From Mesostigma viride (lineage: Eukaryota; Streptophyta; Mesostigmatophyceae; Mesostigmatales; Mesostigmataceae), in contig RPFO01000950.1 in the NCBI GenBank assembly GCA_009746045.1, positions 1 through 62,000 of the forward strand: a stretch of DNA of 62,000 nt. The letters are read 5' to 3'. Position numbers and translations under genes: made by a program. Below are positions 7,069-16,679 of the stretch, one piece after another. Position 1 is the first letter of the stretch; every line of letters begins with the position of its first letter. Below the pieces are notes generated by a model, which had not been told where the DNA came from, made no database searches, and saw only the letters and a program-made list of their open reading frames with translations.

Positions 7069-9986
7069 TTAGTACGTGACCGCGTGCTCGGTAATCAAAT
7101 TGTACGGGGCGTCGATGATAGTGCCGAGAGTGTTCGAGTTGGTCACGGAGTTCGGAGCCAGGTTCGTCCCGATCCATCCGTTATAACCGCCTGACCCGCG
7201 CACCTTCACGAGCTGCAGCCCCTCGTTGTTAGAAATGCGGAAGCCGTAGGTCACGGTCAGCCCGGCGGCGTACGTCTCCTTCCAGCCGTAGACTTGCGCG
7301 TCGTGACTGGAAACGACGGCGTTCTTCACGCGCACGTCGTCGAACCATATGGCGTATCCTGTCTGGTTCTTCCCTGGGCCGAGCCGCAGGGTGGGGGTGG
7401 ATCCGACGTCCACGGAACCCGTTATGGTGGCCACGGAGGCACCGTTGACGTACAACACGGTATTGGTTCCGTTGCGAGAAACGGCGAGGACGAAGGGGAC
7501 ATCGAACACGACGACCGACGCGGTCTCGACGGTCTGGGTCCCGTCGGAGATCGTGAGCTTGCCCGCGCTGGTCACGGAAACCGCAGTTGTCGCGCTGCCA
7601 GCATACGACATGAGAACGAGACCATTGGCGAGCGAGCTGGAAAGGGCGGCGCGGGGGATCACCTTCGTGATGACGGTGAAGGTCCCGTTGGGCAGGGACG
7701 TCGCACACGTGGCGCTCTGGTTTCCGGACGCGTCGATCTTGAGCACGCCGCTGTTGACTACGGCGCCCCCGTTCAAAGTGAACGTCTTGCTGCCCACCTC
7801 GGAAACGGCCCCGGAGGTGAACTCCCAGCGCACGTAATCGGTTCCAGAGGGGAGGGAGGCGAGGGACACGGAGGTCCCTGGGGCCTCGCGATCGGCGCTC
7901 TCGATGGTGCGAGACAGCATGAGCTGTCCACCCTCGATGTGCCAGTAGGACCCGCCGACGGCCCCTTGTCCTGGTAGGTCTCCCCTGTGCCCATGTGCCA
8001 TGTGAGGGCGCGGTTGGAGTAGGACGCGCTGCCGTCGACGAAAAGACCGGAGTTGTCCGCGGCGGCGTTCGTCGCGGGCACGCCCTTGTTCAGCTTGAAG
8101 TAGTCCACCGTCCACGCCTGGTTGTAGCCGGTGAAGTACGTTCCAAACGCTATGGTGCTGCTTGCAACCGCGGTCATGTAGGACGTCACGTTGGTTGTCG
8201 GACTGCCGCTGAAAGTAATGGGGACAGTCGCACCTCCGTCCTTGGAGAAGGTGTAAGTGCCTGTGCACACCCCGCCCGACCATGCAAATGATAAATTGAA
8301 CAGGTATGTTCCAGCAGAATTCAACATGTTGACATTGTCGGATGAGATGTTGCTGCCCGCCCCGGCTGTTGTTTCCCTGTCGATTCTCAGCACACCGTTG
8401 TTAGCGGAGAACCGGTAGAAGCCCTGTTGTGCTCCAGCGTTGTAGAGTTCGAGCGCGAAAAACTGAGCCGAGGTGCCCGTGTTGGACGTGAGCCCGCTGG
8501 TGATGGTGATGGGAAATTCGATGGAAATGTTATCGGTGCTCCAGGCAATCACACTCGAGGGGATGTTTGTGTACGCGGACGGGTAGTAGAACGCCGCCCT
8601 GGAATAGAGAGTGGTGGCAATGTTAAGAACCCCTCCGCTTACAGTGGCCCCTGCGAACACGGACAGGCCGGTGCCGTTCGAGATCGCGTTCGACGAATTG
8701 GCGAACTGGAAGTTCATGATCGCGGAGGACCCAACCTGGTACCCCAGCTTCATCGTCTTGTCCACGACCTCCAGGTTCCCGGTCGCGTTCGTGCTCTCCA
8801 GCAGTCCAGCCACCTTCAAATCGCCACTTACCGTGGTGTTCCCGGACGTCGTCAGCGCGCCCGTCACCGCCACCGTCCCGCTCGTGCTCGTCAGCTCCAG
8901 ATTGCCCGCCGAAGTAGTCACCTTGCCGCTCCCGCCCGCCGTGCTCGTCAGAATCAGGTCCTTGCCGACCGTCAGAGACGAGCCGCCAGGAGTGATCGAC
9001 ATCGCCGCAGAGCTCGTGGTAACTGCCGCGTTCGTCACAACCACGCCGCCCACGGTCACCGGGTTCGACGCCGACCCCGCCGATGTGATCGTCAGGTTGC
9101 CCGAACTCGTGCTGAGCGCCGACCCCGCGAACGTCACGTTGGCCGCCTGCACCGTGTTGGCCGTAGATCCACCCGAAGTCAAAGCCAGCGTGCCGCTCGA
9201 GGTCGTGACCGCGCTATCCGTGACCTTCACGTTCTCCAGAACCACGGACTTGGTGGCGCCAGCCGTAAGAGTCAGGTCCACGTCGCTCGAGACCGTGAGC
9301 GCGTTATCGGTAACCTTGACGCTCTCCAGAACCACGGACTTGGTAGCGCCGGCCGTAAGGGTGAGGTCCACGTCGCTCGATACTGACAATGCATTATCGG
9401 TGAACTTGACGGACTCCACGATCACCGATTTCGTAGCCCCCGCGGCAAGGCTCAAGTCGACATCCCCGGACACGGTCACTGCGCTATCGGTAACCTTGAC
9501 GGACTCGAGCACGACCGACTTGGTCGCGCCCGCCGTCAAAGTGAGATCCACGTCGCCCGAAACCGTGACCGCGCTGTCCGTGACCTTGACCGACTCGAGA
9601 ACGACCGACTTTGTCGCGCCGGCGGTAAGTGTGAGATCCGTGTCGCTCGCAGTGGACAACGAGGCCGCGTTAAAAATGACATCGTCTACGCGAACCGCGC
9701 CGCTGCTAGAAGCTAGATTCAAACCGCCCGCGGACGTGCTAATCTGATTGCCTGAAAACGCGAGGTCGTCGACCGTGAGACCGCCTATCATGCTTGTGGT
9801 TCCTGTGATCAACAACATGTTCGTGTTATCCGACCCCAGCCCGTCGTTGGGGTTGATCACGATGCGGTCCTTAGAGGAAATGATGAGATCATGAGATGAG
9901 GCGAGGGGGTTCGAATCGCCAGACAAAGACCTCGTGGTAACGCTGCCCATGCGCATGTTGCTCAGGTTCTCACAAGGCAGAGACAT
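7069..9986 (-). pseudogene. Large virion fibre-like protein with 30-residue repeats, frameshifted near its C-terminal domain
   Basis: ATG at 9986 opens a 737-codon frame. Residues about 110-265 are five 30-residue repeats (LTAGATKSVVLESVKVTD type), followed by further SGG/TSS beta repeats, a coiled region (MKLGYQVGSSAIMNFQF) and a LamG-like stretch. At ETYQDKG the frame drifts into noise, while another frame continues with GGSYWHIEGGQLMLSRTI to the stop at 7069. One base missing in the C4 run 7962-7965 (G4 on the coding strand) explains it; the continuous product would be about 970 residues. Ser/Thr/Val/Gly-rich repeats plus a terminal jelly-roll-like domain suggest a capsid fibre or host-attachment protein. 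The last ~290 residues are paralogous to the 3' half of the gene at 2,553. Confidence 0.65.
9190..9650 (-). repeat. Five in-frame 90-bp tandem repeats inside the fibre gene
   Basis: Each unit encodes a 30-residue beta-type motif of the form D-L-T-L-T-A-G-A-T-K-S-V-V-L-E-S-V-K-V-T, then D, with substitutions such as SVIVESVKF in the third unit. Synonymous differences are scattered, so the units are not freshly copied. Repeat-number change here would alter fibre length. Confidence 0.75.
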
Positions 9987-10028
9987 CGATTAGGGTAATA
10001 CCATTACTTTAGAAAAAATTTATACAAG

Positions 10029-11195
10029 TCAAGAGGATTTCGTGACCACTAGGTAGTTCTTCAAGAACTGCCCCTTATCGGCGTCTGAAGGCGCGCGAAT
10101 CGCGATGTTGTCGAGCGTGTCCACAAAGTCAGAAGCCAACGTGATGTCAGCCATATCACCCCAGGTGAAGATCGTCGTCCCCCTTCCCTGGTTCTGGTTC
10201 CCGTTAAACACGGCCATGGCTCGATGATCGTCTCCCGTCGAATTCACCTCCATGAAGTGATACGACCTCCCGACGGGCAGGACGAAAACCCCCACGCCCA
10301 CAAAAAGCATGTTGCCGAACCGCGAGCCGTCTCGCACGTGGACCGTGTGATCCGGGTCCGTATTGCACACGACGATGTCGCGCTGGTTTTCGCGCGGCAG
10401 GCGGTTCTCGACGAAAGGAAAGGACTTGCCGTCAACCTGCAACATCGTGCCTGGAGGAACGTCGAACACGAGCTTTTTGGTCGGATCGAGCTCTTCGAGC
10501 GCGATCGGAGCCTGGACCCCCGTGCCCCACACGAGCACCTTCGCGCCACTGGGGAGAAAGCGGTTGTTGTTGGCCATCATCAAACGGCTGAAAGGAGTGG
10601 AGAAACACTCTCTCGGCGGTCGTGGGATGTTGAAGGCGGCGAACCTCGCCTTTCGGTCGGGGAACACGATCATGGTGTCGCACTTGTACGCCCCGAGCCA
10701 CCGCTTGACGTGCGCGAGGGCCAACAAAACCGCGTATTCGAAGTAAAACGTCCCCTGACCCGGCCTCTGTGCGCACGCGGAGTCGAAAATGAGGACATCG
10801 ATGCCGGGGCGGTTCCTCAGAAAAGGGACGACGGCTCTCCAGTCGAGGAGGATGCGACTCAGGTCGTCTGGAAACCGAGTGTCGACGTTTCCCAGGTCCC
10901 ACGTGACACCGAAAAGGCCGAGATTCTTGTTCTCGGCGTCGTAAATGATGAGCCGGACGGCGGTCTTGTCCTTGAACGAGTACGAGCCTTTCCACTCGTC
11001 GAGGATTAAATTGTCCAAGCGCGCCGAGCACTTGAACATCCTCGATCGCAGGACGGGCCACATCTCGGACATCATGGATTTAGACGCCATGCCGAAAAGG
11101 GCGGCGTCTCCATACCCCACGTCGGCGATCTTCTCCATGATATCGGCTCTCAACTCCACCGGCAGCTTTTCGAAGTAGCCCAGAGGAGACTCCAT
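10029..11195 (-). CDS. F-box-like protein, 388 aa
   Basis: ATG 11195 is preferred over an upstream in-frame start because the earlier 92 codons are basic, Arg-rich and overlap the next gene. Residues 5-45 fit an F-box: KLPVELRADIMEKIADVGYGDAALFGMASKSM. Known: F-box proteins recruit substrates to SCF ubiquitin ligases, and giant viruses use them to rewire host proteolysis. The remaining 340 residues (with FYFEYAVLLALAHVKRWL and several Gly-rich strands) are the presumed substrate-binding part and are not recognised. A second F-box-like gene lies at 28,583-29,238. Confidence 0.6.
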   Translation of the reverse strand: MESPLGYFEKLPVELRADIMEKIADVGYGDAALFGMASKSMMSEMWPVLRSRMFKCSARLDNLILDEWKGSYSFKDKTAVRLIIYDAENKNLGLFGVTWDLGNVDTRFPDDLSRILLDWRAVVPFLRNRPGIDVLIFDSACAQRPGQGTFYFEYAVLLALAHVKRWLGAYKCDTMIVFPDRKARFAAFNIPRPPRECFSTPFSRLMMANNNRFLPSGAKVLVWGTGVQAPIALEELDPTKKLVFDVPPGTMLQVDGKSFPFVENRLPRENQRDIVVCNTDPDHTVHVRDGSRFGNMLFVGVGVFVLPVGRSYHFMEVNSTGDDHRAMAVFNGNQNQGRGTTIFTWGDMADITLASDFVDTLDNIAIRAPSDADKGQFLKNYLVVTKSS

Positions 11196-11208
11196 GGCCG
11201 CCAAGGTT

Positions 11209-11922
11209 TCAAGACACGACCTCGAGCAGTTTGGTGTTGAGGTAGAGGTTGTGGGATATATACCCGAGAGCCTCCTCCTCAGCGTCCCCCAAAAGGTAAT
11301 ATGTAGGCGGCGGTTCGTTCTTACGAACCACCGATCCGTCCTCCGGTTCCTTCTGGATGGTTTCGGGTACGGACGCCTTTTCGATGTCAAGAGCCGCCTT
11401 AAGAACGTCTGGAATCGATCGATCCGTATTATTCTCACGCGGGATAGAGTACCATTGCTTGTACACGTCACCGCCAGGTTCTAGTACACCAGGGACCCTC
11501 TGTTCTCCCGGGGATATCGATACGGTTGGAAGGCCGAGCTCTTTCTTGATCGCGTTTTCCAACGCTTTCGAGTTTGCGTCACAATCCACTCCTGACATCC
11601 TCGCCTTCCTGCACAATTCGTCGTACTCGAAGTGGCAATCCAACGGGTCGGTTTTCGACCCGTGGCACGCAACATAAAACGCGCTATTCCCCCCCATCCC
11701 TTGCGTCTTGAGTTTGGACGCGTTTTCCAACTCTTTTTTAAACGACGCTCGTAACTGTGTTTCATACATGTTGTATTGAGATTTCGCGTTAAAAACCTTG
11801 TCTTTGCGCAGGGTTTCTAAATATTTCACCATTGCTTCCATCTCTTTATCGCACTTATCGGGGGCTTGTAAACACGGGTGCTCGCCTATCCCCTTCGCGA
11901 GGATCTGTTCTTTGGAAGGCAC
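11209..11922 (-). CDS. Hypothetical Cys-containing helical protein, 237 aa; 5' end abuts a palindrome
   Basis: The frame begins with GTG at 11922; the first ATG is at 11841, and the frame stays open upstream into the palindromic repeat at 11,938, so the original start may have been lost. Regularly spaced cysteines (HPCLQAPDKC, ACHGSKTDPLDC, LCRKARMSGVDC) and N-terminal helices recall CHCH-like or virion disulphide proteins; then a Pro/Glu-rich linker and a C-terminal YYLLGDAEEEALGYI stretch. Stop codon 13 bases from the F-box gene start. Function unknown. Confidence 0.5.
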   Translation of the reverse strand: MPSKEQILAKGIGEHPCLQAPDKCDKEMEAMVKYLETLRKDKVFNAKSQYNMYETQLRASFKKELENASKLKTQGMGGNSAFYVACHGSKTDPLDCHFEYDELCRKARMSGVDCDANSKALENAIKKELGLPTVSISPGEQRVPGVLEPGGDVYKQWYSIPRENNTDRSIPDVLKAALDIEKASVPETIQKEPEDGSVVRKNEPPPTYYLLGDAEEEALGYISHNLYLNTKLLEVVS

Positions 11923-11937
11923 CGGGGCGCCGAGAGA

Positions 11938-12042
11938 GTTATATACAACGATTCCTTGCGGAATCGGTACTAAGCGCTTAGTGTCGATTCCGTAAGGAAT
12001 CGATGTATATAACTAAAACTTTTGCTTGCGCCGGCAAGGCTA
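11938..12042. repeat. Palindromic element, copy 1 (76-bp palindrome + 29-bp tail)
   Basis: A near-perfect 76-bp palindrome occupies 11,938-12,013 (arms start gttatatac and end gtatataac; centre taagcgctta), followed by a 29-bp tail ending gccggcaaggcta. Copy 2 at 12,526-12,630 has the same tail and a perfect palindrome. Copy 1 differs at several positions in one arm (for example ccttgcgg for ccttacgg). Confidence 0.85.
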
Positions 12043-12054
12043 AGGCCGATACTA

Positions 12055-12160
12055 GTCGGGTCATCGAATTGGCTATTCGATTATCGAAGTTGCCTATTCG
12101 ACCATCGAACTTTCCTATTCGATTATCGAATTTTCCTTATTCGATTGTCGAAATTTCCTA
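12055..12160. repeat. Degenerate 24-bp tandem repeats
   Basis: Four imperfect copies of a unit close to ctattcgattatcgaattttc, with variable spacing. Each unit contains a short dyad around cgat-atcg. It sits between the two palindromes in non-coding DNA. The rest of 12,160-12,470 has no open frame of interest; it is AT-richer, with repeated attagccga words. Confidence 0.65.
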
Positions 12161-12473
12161 GTCGACAGGGGGTCAGAGGCCAGCGGCCTATCATACTCGG
12201 TGCCCAGCGAGCCACCGAACTAGGCCTAGTCGATTATAGCGAGACATCGCGTGGAAATTAGCCGATTTCGGGGACTTAGCCGATTTTCGGAGCGACGTCG
12301 AACAACACAGATGATTAGCCGGTTGAGCACATCATATCAGTCGAATAGCTAGCGCTGGTACTCCGCCTAGTCAGCGGAGAGCACTTGCCTTTTTCGATTA
12401 ACATTATTATTAGGCCGAACAATTAGCGTCCGCAACGTTATTCGCATTACTAGGCGAAAAATCCACCCCCGGA

Positions 12474-12516
12474 ACGATCCTAGCGGGATTCGAACCCGGG
12501 ATGCCGGCGTGTCGCA
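12474..12516 (-). other. tRNA 3'-end-like fragment (T arm and acceptor)
   Basis: On the minus strand the sequence reads like the 3' third of a tRNA: a T loop GGTTCGAATCC with a near-complete T stem, then seven bases suitable for an acceptor strand. No matching 5' acceptor (gatccta on that strand) is found in the next 90 bases, which instead hold the 76-bp palindrome. It looks like a tRNA gene split or used as an insertion target rather than a working tRNA. Confidence 0.35.
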
Positions 12517-12525
12517 ACAGTCTTA

Positions 12526-12630
12526 GTTATATACATCGATTCCTTACGGAATCGACACTAAGCGCTTAGTGTCGATTCCGTAAGGAATCGATGTATATAA
12601 CTAAAACTTTTGCTTGCGCCGGCAAGGCTA
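12526..12630. repeat. Palindromic element, copy 2 (perfect 76-bp palindrome + 29-bp tail)
   Basis: 12,526-12,601 is a perfect inverted repeat (38-bp arms, no spacer). It is followed by the tail shared with copy 1, then by another partial arm end (atgtatataact). It overlaps the 3' end of the membrane-protein gene 12,558-13,178: the last ~30 codons of that gene are repeat sequence. Confidence 0.9.
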
Positions 12631-13178
12631 TGATGTATATAACTGAGAGACATCTTGAATGTCCAATAACTCATTGCCTCTTTAAGCGACTTCGGTTTGG
12701 CGTCATCCACGAGTTTCTCGATGATACCCTTGCGGATTTCGGCCACTTTTCGGTCGCACGGGCGGTACTCGTCGCACCTTCCTAATTGGGACTCGAGAGC
12801 GATATCTCTTTCGCTAGGGATCGTAATCTTTCCGTCTACGGCCGCGCTTTCTTGGATCTTGCGGACCCAAAAGTTTACGATATCATTTTGCTTGCTGACC
12901 GCATTCATAGCGGCCAACGCGGGATCGGACAGGTAACGGATCGAGTCTTGACCGCTTTCTCGCATCCTTTCCAAATCCTGAGGGCTCGTCTTTGGCTCCG
13001 CTCGTGGCTTCGGTTTGTCTGTCGAGGTTCCACTCGCCCCCTCCATTCTGAGCGCTGGCTTGTCCTCAATGGTCTTCCATGTTAAATAGGACTGCAACGC
13101 GAGACTACTGAAAAAAAGAAGCAGAACGGCAACCCATTCTCCTTTCATGCCTTTAGCTGCATTCTGGACAGAAGACAT
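12558..13178 (-). CDS. Single-pass membrane protein with repeat-derived C-terminus, 206 aa
   Basis: ATG 13178 follows tataatataaagA on the coding strand, a good AT-rich viral promoter. N-terminal TM helix WVAVLLLFFSSLALQSYLTW, then a Pro/Lys linker and a helical domain with two cysteine pairs (LGRCDEYRPC). The final residues SYIHHSLAGASKSFSYIHRFL are read from the palindromic element, so the native C-terminus was probably replaced by its insertion. Function unknown. Confidence 0.6.
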   Translation of the reverse strand: MSSVQNAAKGMKGEWVAVLLLFFSSLALQSYLTWKTIEDKPALRMEGASGTSTDKPKPRAEPKTSPQDLERMRESGQDSIRYLSDPALAAMNAVSKQNDIVNFWVRKIQESAAVDGKITIPSERDIALESQLGRCDEYRPCDRKVAEIRKGIIEKLVDDAKPKSLKEAMSYWTFKMSLSYIHHSLAGASKSFSYIHRFLTESTLSA

Positions 13179-13203
13179 TCTTTATATTATACACCGCAAA
13201 TAA

Positions 13204-14457
13204 TCACAAGTCCATCACGACCTTCTGCACGTCCGACTCGTCGGTCTTCTTTTTCCGCCCCCTGGTTTTCTTTTTGGGGGCATCGCCAACTTGCACGGTT
13301 CGGACGTCCTGATCCCCCATCGTGCTCCCCGTCACGCTCTCGTCGTCCATCTTGCCATCCAAAGTCTCGACGATGACCGCGTTCGAAGGACCCGTGGAAC
13401 TCAGCGTGTCCTGAACGATATGGTCCAACGGAGTCAAGCTAGGAGCGCTCGCTCGCGCCCGAGCGCCGTCCATCATCCCACCCATGTCCATCCCCATCCC
13501 CATCATGGGCCCTCGCATCACGTAGGCTTCCTTGGGAGCGTTCGAGGAGGAGGATGCGGCAGGGGGCGGGTCGTTGAACACCTTCTTGGGAGCGGGAGGC
13601 GCGGGCTGAGACGAAGGAGACGGGTCCATGCTGTTCTTCATCATCACCTTCAGCAACGACTTCATCAGCTCCGGGTCCTGCTTGGCAATCTCCGACATGC
13701 TCGGCAACCCGGAACGCGTGAAAGATGCCGTCATATGGAACATCAGGGCGGATCCGCCCACCATCAAGATCAGTTCGACCTCGGGCGCCATCGCCACCTT
13801 CCCCCTGTGCTTGTCGTACAACCGCTCGAACACGTTGTCGTAATCCCCGATGTTCGCCATGACGCTTTCCGACCACCCGTCGAGTTTCAAGCCGATCGGG
13901 TCGTACCGGTTGTTGAAGAACTGCACGGCGCTCGTTCCGGCAACGAGGATCTGTCTCATCATGTTCACCGCGTTGCGGCATTCCGCGGCGCGCTCGATCT
14001 TCGAATACTCGAACCGCATCTCCTCGATGTCGGACCGCATGTCAAACTGGGGCACGTCGAACCCCCTCTCTTTGAGCCGGTGGAGCCTGTGAAGCAGGTC
14101 CGTCTTCTCCTTGAACAATTCCTCTCGAGACGGACCCGACGGCGCGGACGGATGAATCGTGTCCTCCATTCCGAACCCGTCCATCATGTCGTCTTCGTCG
14201 TCCCCGTCGTCCGGGAATTCGTCAAAGGCAAACTCTTCTTTCGCCGAACCGCCCGGATCCGTGCTCACCGGAGGCGCGAACTGGGAACGAGCCTTTTTGG
14301 GGTTCGCAAGCATGTCAAAGATGTCGTCCCCGGGACCCGAAGATTCGACGGGCGGCCTCCTCGCGGCCGGCGGCGGGGGTCTGCGGTACCCGCCTTTCAC
14401 AACGGGGATGTCATCTTCTTCCTCCACGACGTCGATGCCCATGAACCTGGCCGCCAT
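13204..14457 (-). CDS. Conserved giant-virus protein, DUF5767-like, 417 aa
   Basis: Recognised from the central block (residues about 110-260): a Leu-rich coiled start (LLHRLHRLKERGFDVPQF), SDIEEMRFEYSKIERAAE, NAVNMMRQILVAGTSAVQFF, then YDPIGLKLDGWSESV and NIGDYDNVFERLYDKHRGK, ending with a FH-containing helix. This order (L-x-R-L, SDIEEM, FDP-x-LDGWSE, YDxVFExLYxKY) is that of a protein shared by many NCLDV families and assigned to virions or vertices. Both ends are low complexity: acidic at the N-terminus, Pro/Ser/Met-rich then KKKTRGRKKK at the C-terminus. Family name from memory, not searched. Confidence 0.65.
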   Translation of the reverse strand: MAARFMGIDVVEEEDDIPVVKGGYRRPPPPAARRPPVESSGPGDDIFDMLANPKKARSQFAPPVSTDPGGSAKEEFAFDEFPDDGDDEDDMMDGFGMEDTIHPSAPSGPSREELFKEKTDLLHRLHRLKERGFDVPQFDMRSDIEEMRFEYSKIERAAECRNAVNMMRQILVAGTSAVQFFNNRYDPIGLKLDGWSESVMANIGDYDNVFERLYDKHRGKVAMAPEVELILMVGGSALMFHMTASFTRSGLPSMSEIAKQDPELMKSLLKVMMKNSMDPSPSSQPAPPAPKKVFNDPPPAASSSSNAPKEAYVMRGPMMGMGMDMGGMMDGARARASAPSLTPLDHIVQDTLSSTGPSNAVIVETLDGKMDDESVTGSTMGDQDVRTVQVGDAPKKKTRGRKKKTDESDVQKVVMDL

Positions 14458-14557
14458 CCTCTATGACAAGAAGGCATAAAACTTTGCGCATCGGCGAAAC
14501 GAGCCACGTGTGCGGTATCGCGAAAACAATTATGTCGCAAGTCCTTATAAAGCACGC

Positions 14558-15421
14558 ATGCCCGTCAACGCCCCCCTCGCCGTAGCCGGCGCCGCCACCG
14601 CCGCGGCGTCCATGTTTCTTTTGTACAAGGTCGCGCGAGAAAGCCCCGTGGACGAACCGGAAACGGATTCCGAGCCGGAGTCGGACGAGCAACCCCAACT
14701 GACCCCGATGGACCCGTACGTCGACAAGAACGAATACTTGATCCCGTCGGCGAAGAAGACCGACCAAGTGGTCGCTGACTCTGTGACCCCGGAAATGGTC
14801 GAAGAAGCCATCCGGCAGCAGGAGGAGCAGCAACAAGTGATCGCCGCGCTCCTGCAGCGAGTGGACACGCCCATGGAAATCCCGCTCTGGACCTCGGTTT
14901 CGCTCGTCCCAAACCCCACGAGTCCTATCAACGACGTCGTGGAGTCGGACGAGCCGCCGACCAAGCTCCCCTTGTCCGAAATCGCCAGGAGAATGGACGG
15001 GAAGACGGGGCAGTGGTACCAAATCGGCCCTTTCCTGGCCGTCTTCGACGACACGAACATGAAGTTCGCCCTCGCACGGGTGGTGGAAGAAGGATCGATT
15101 CCGAATCCGGATTTCGCGCCGTTCTATTGGACGAGGCGGCAGTCCGTCCCGCACAAAAATTACACCAAGTTCGAAATAGGGGCCCTGATGACGAATCTGA
15201 GGGCCCAGGCGAAAAACGGGGGCGAGTCGCAAGAACACGTGGTGCTCCACGAAGCGGGGCCCTTCAACATCGGCATGGCGCTCTTCGAGTCCAAAGAGTC
15301 GCGCATCGTGGACGGGGTGACGAGGGGGTCGACGACCCGGCGGAAGGCGTTCGTGTTTCGCTACTCGAACTTCAACGGGCTTCCCGCGTTAGGAGAGGAC
15401 GAGGAAGACGGAGGAGAATGA
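14558..15421 (+). CDS. Membrane-anchored protein, 287 aa
   Basis: ATG 14558 follows cttataaagcacgc, nearly the same leader as the gene at 19,688 (cttataaagcagcgc), which supports this start. An N-terminal hydrophobic Ala-rich helix (APLAVAGAATAAASMFLLYK) is followed by an acidic linker (DEPETDSEPESDE) and a folded domain with aromatic strands (GQWYQIGPFLAVFDD, FAPFYWTRRQSV). Divergent from the DUF5767-like gene across 100 bases. No family recognised; virion membrane protein is a plausible role. Confidence 0.6.
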   Translation: MPVNAPLAVAGAATAAASMFLLYKVARESPVDEPETDSEPESDEQPQLTPMDPYVDKNEYLIPSAKKTDQVVADSVTPEMVEEAIRQQEEQQQVIAALLQRVDTPMEIPLWTSVSLVPNPTSPINDVVESDEPPTKLPLSEIARRMDGKTGQWYQIGPFLAVFDDTNMKFALARVVEEGSIPNPDFAPFYWTRRQSVPHKNYTKFEIGALMTNLRAQAKNGGESQEHVVLHEAGPFNIGMALFESKESRIVDGVTRGSTTRRKAFVFRYSNFNGLPALGEDEEDGGE

Positions 15422-15435
15422 GGCGGAAACTGTTA

Positions 15436-16611
15436 TCACTCGTACCTGAGCGGCTCGTAGATACCTCCGTGGCCTTTGTACAGATAAATTCGTTTGAACC
15501 CTATATTGTTCGTGGGGTACAATCTCGCCCAAAGCCTCGTCACGAGGTGTGGTTCATTACCTCCCACCCGGGTCAAGATTACGATCTCTCTTCCCTCCTC
15601 GAAGGCCGCGAGGGTGATAATTTCGTCGGTGATCTTCCCGTTCTTGATGTCTTCGATAACACTCTTCATCCCTTGTTCGGTTTTTAATCTCGGGAGGAAC
15701 CCGTCGTTCGATTGGATCGAGTTATAGCTCTGTGCATCCCCCTGCAACCTCCCCATAAGCTTTTTGTCTTCCTCGCTCAATCTCTTATCGTGTTTCGAGT
15801 GGTTATCGGTCAGGTGGAGAGTGTCCAGCGGGTCTGTCATGGCGACGGCGAGGGTAACGGCGGTGAAGAAACTCCCCGTCGGACTCGCGCGAACATGGGT
15901 GATCTTGTCGTTGAGATACGGCACTCGTCCCAACCGGAACGGGGCGTCCGAGTACGGGTCCAAGGGAGGGGTATACATGCCGGTATTCGGAGGGTCGTGA
16001 TTTTCGATCCGGATGTTTAAGTTGTTTATCAAGACGCCTTTGGGATCTAATAGCGGGTGGTCCCCATAATCCGCCCTTGTACGACGAGAATCGCGAGGAA
16101 GAAGAGCCTCGTAATGCTTTTTGCCATTGTGGTATATCAACAACGGCCGTAAAGCGCGAACTACCCCCACTTGCGACTCGTAAATCTGGAACCTAAACTG
16201 GTCGCGTTTGAGAGACGTGTCGAACACCCTGCTGATGACGTAGATGTCCGTACGGAGAATGTCCGCAAGCAAGGCGATAATATCGCTGTTCGCGAAATTG
16301 TTCCCTGACAACCTCTTCTTCGTATCGTTGAGAGCGCTATCCGTGTACTCGATGTACGGATGTCTTTCGGAGTGCCTTTCGGCGTGCCGTATCAGACTAT
16401 CGAGTCTTGACCGCGCCTCCTCTCGTAATTTCGTGGCCAATTTGAGGAGCGTCTGGTACGTCACTTCCGGATTTCTCTCTCGCCAAGCCTTGCAGAGATT
16501 CACGGCGTGATATAAACAGTTGCCATCGGCCGGCGTTGATCGAAGGTACGCGACCTCGTGGACTCCGAACAACTTGTGACTGAATTTGAAAGGGACGTCG
16601 ATTTTGTTCAT
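15436..16611 (-). CDS. OTU-family cysteine protease with a second, degenerate OTU-like repeat, 391 aa
   Basis: ATG 16611 is used (an in-frame GTG lies at 16671). Seen: STPADGNCLYHAV at residues 25-37, the catalytic D-G-N-C of OTU deubiquitinases, and later IYHNGKKHYEALLP with the catalytic His. The second half repeats the layout with RASPTGSFFTAVTLAV, where Phe replaces the catalytic Cys, and ends IYLYKGHGGIYEPL. Known: OTU enzymes remove ubiquitin, and viruses use them against host ubiquitin signalling. The first domain should be active; the second looks like a pseudo-protease that may bind ubiquitin. Confidence 0.75.
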   Translation of the reverse strand: MNKIDVPFKFSHKLFGVHEVAYLRSTPADGNCLYHAVNLCKAWRERNPEVTYQTLLKLATKLREEARSRLDSLIRHAERHSERHPYIEYTDSALNDTKKRLSGNNFANSDIIALLADILRTDIYVISRVFDTSLKRDQFRFQIYESQVGVVRALRPLLIYHNGKKHYEALLPRDSRRTRADYGDHPLLDPKGVLINNLNIRIENHDPPNTGMYTPPLDPYSDAPFRLGRVPYLNDKITHVRASPTGSFFTAVTLAVAMTDPLDTLHLTDNHSKHDKRLSEEDKKLMGRLQGDAQSYNSIQSNDGFLPRLKTEQGMKSVIEDIKNGKITDEIITLAAFEEGREIVILTRVGGNEPHLVTRLWARLYPTNNIGFKRIYLYKGHGGIYEPLRYE

Positions 16612-16679
16612 GATCTTAAACTGGTAAGTGGGGTGGTTGTCCGGATATCGGTGTGGGTTTATATTGATCACGTCCGTCT

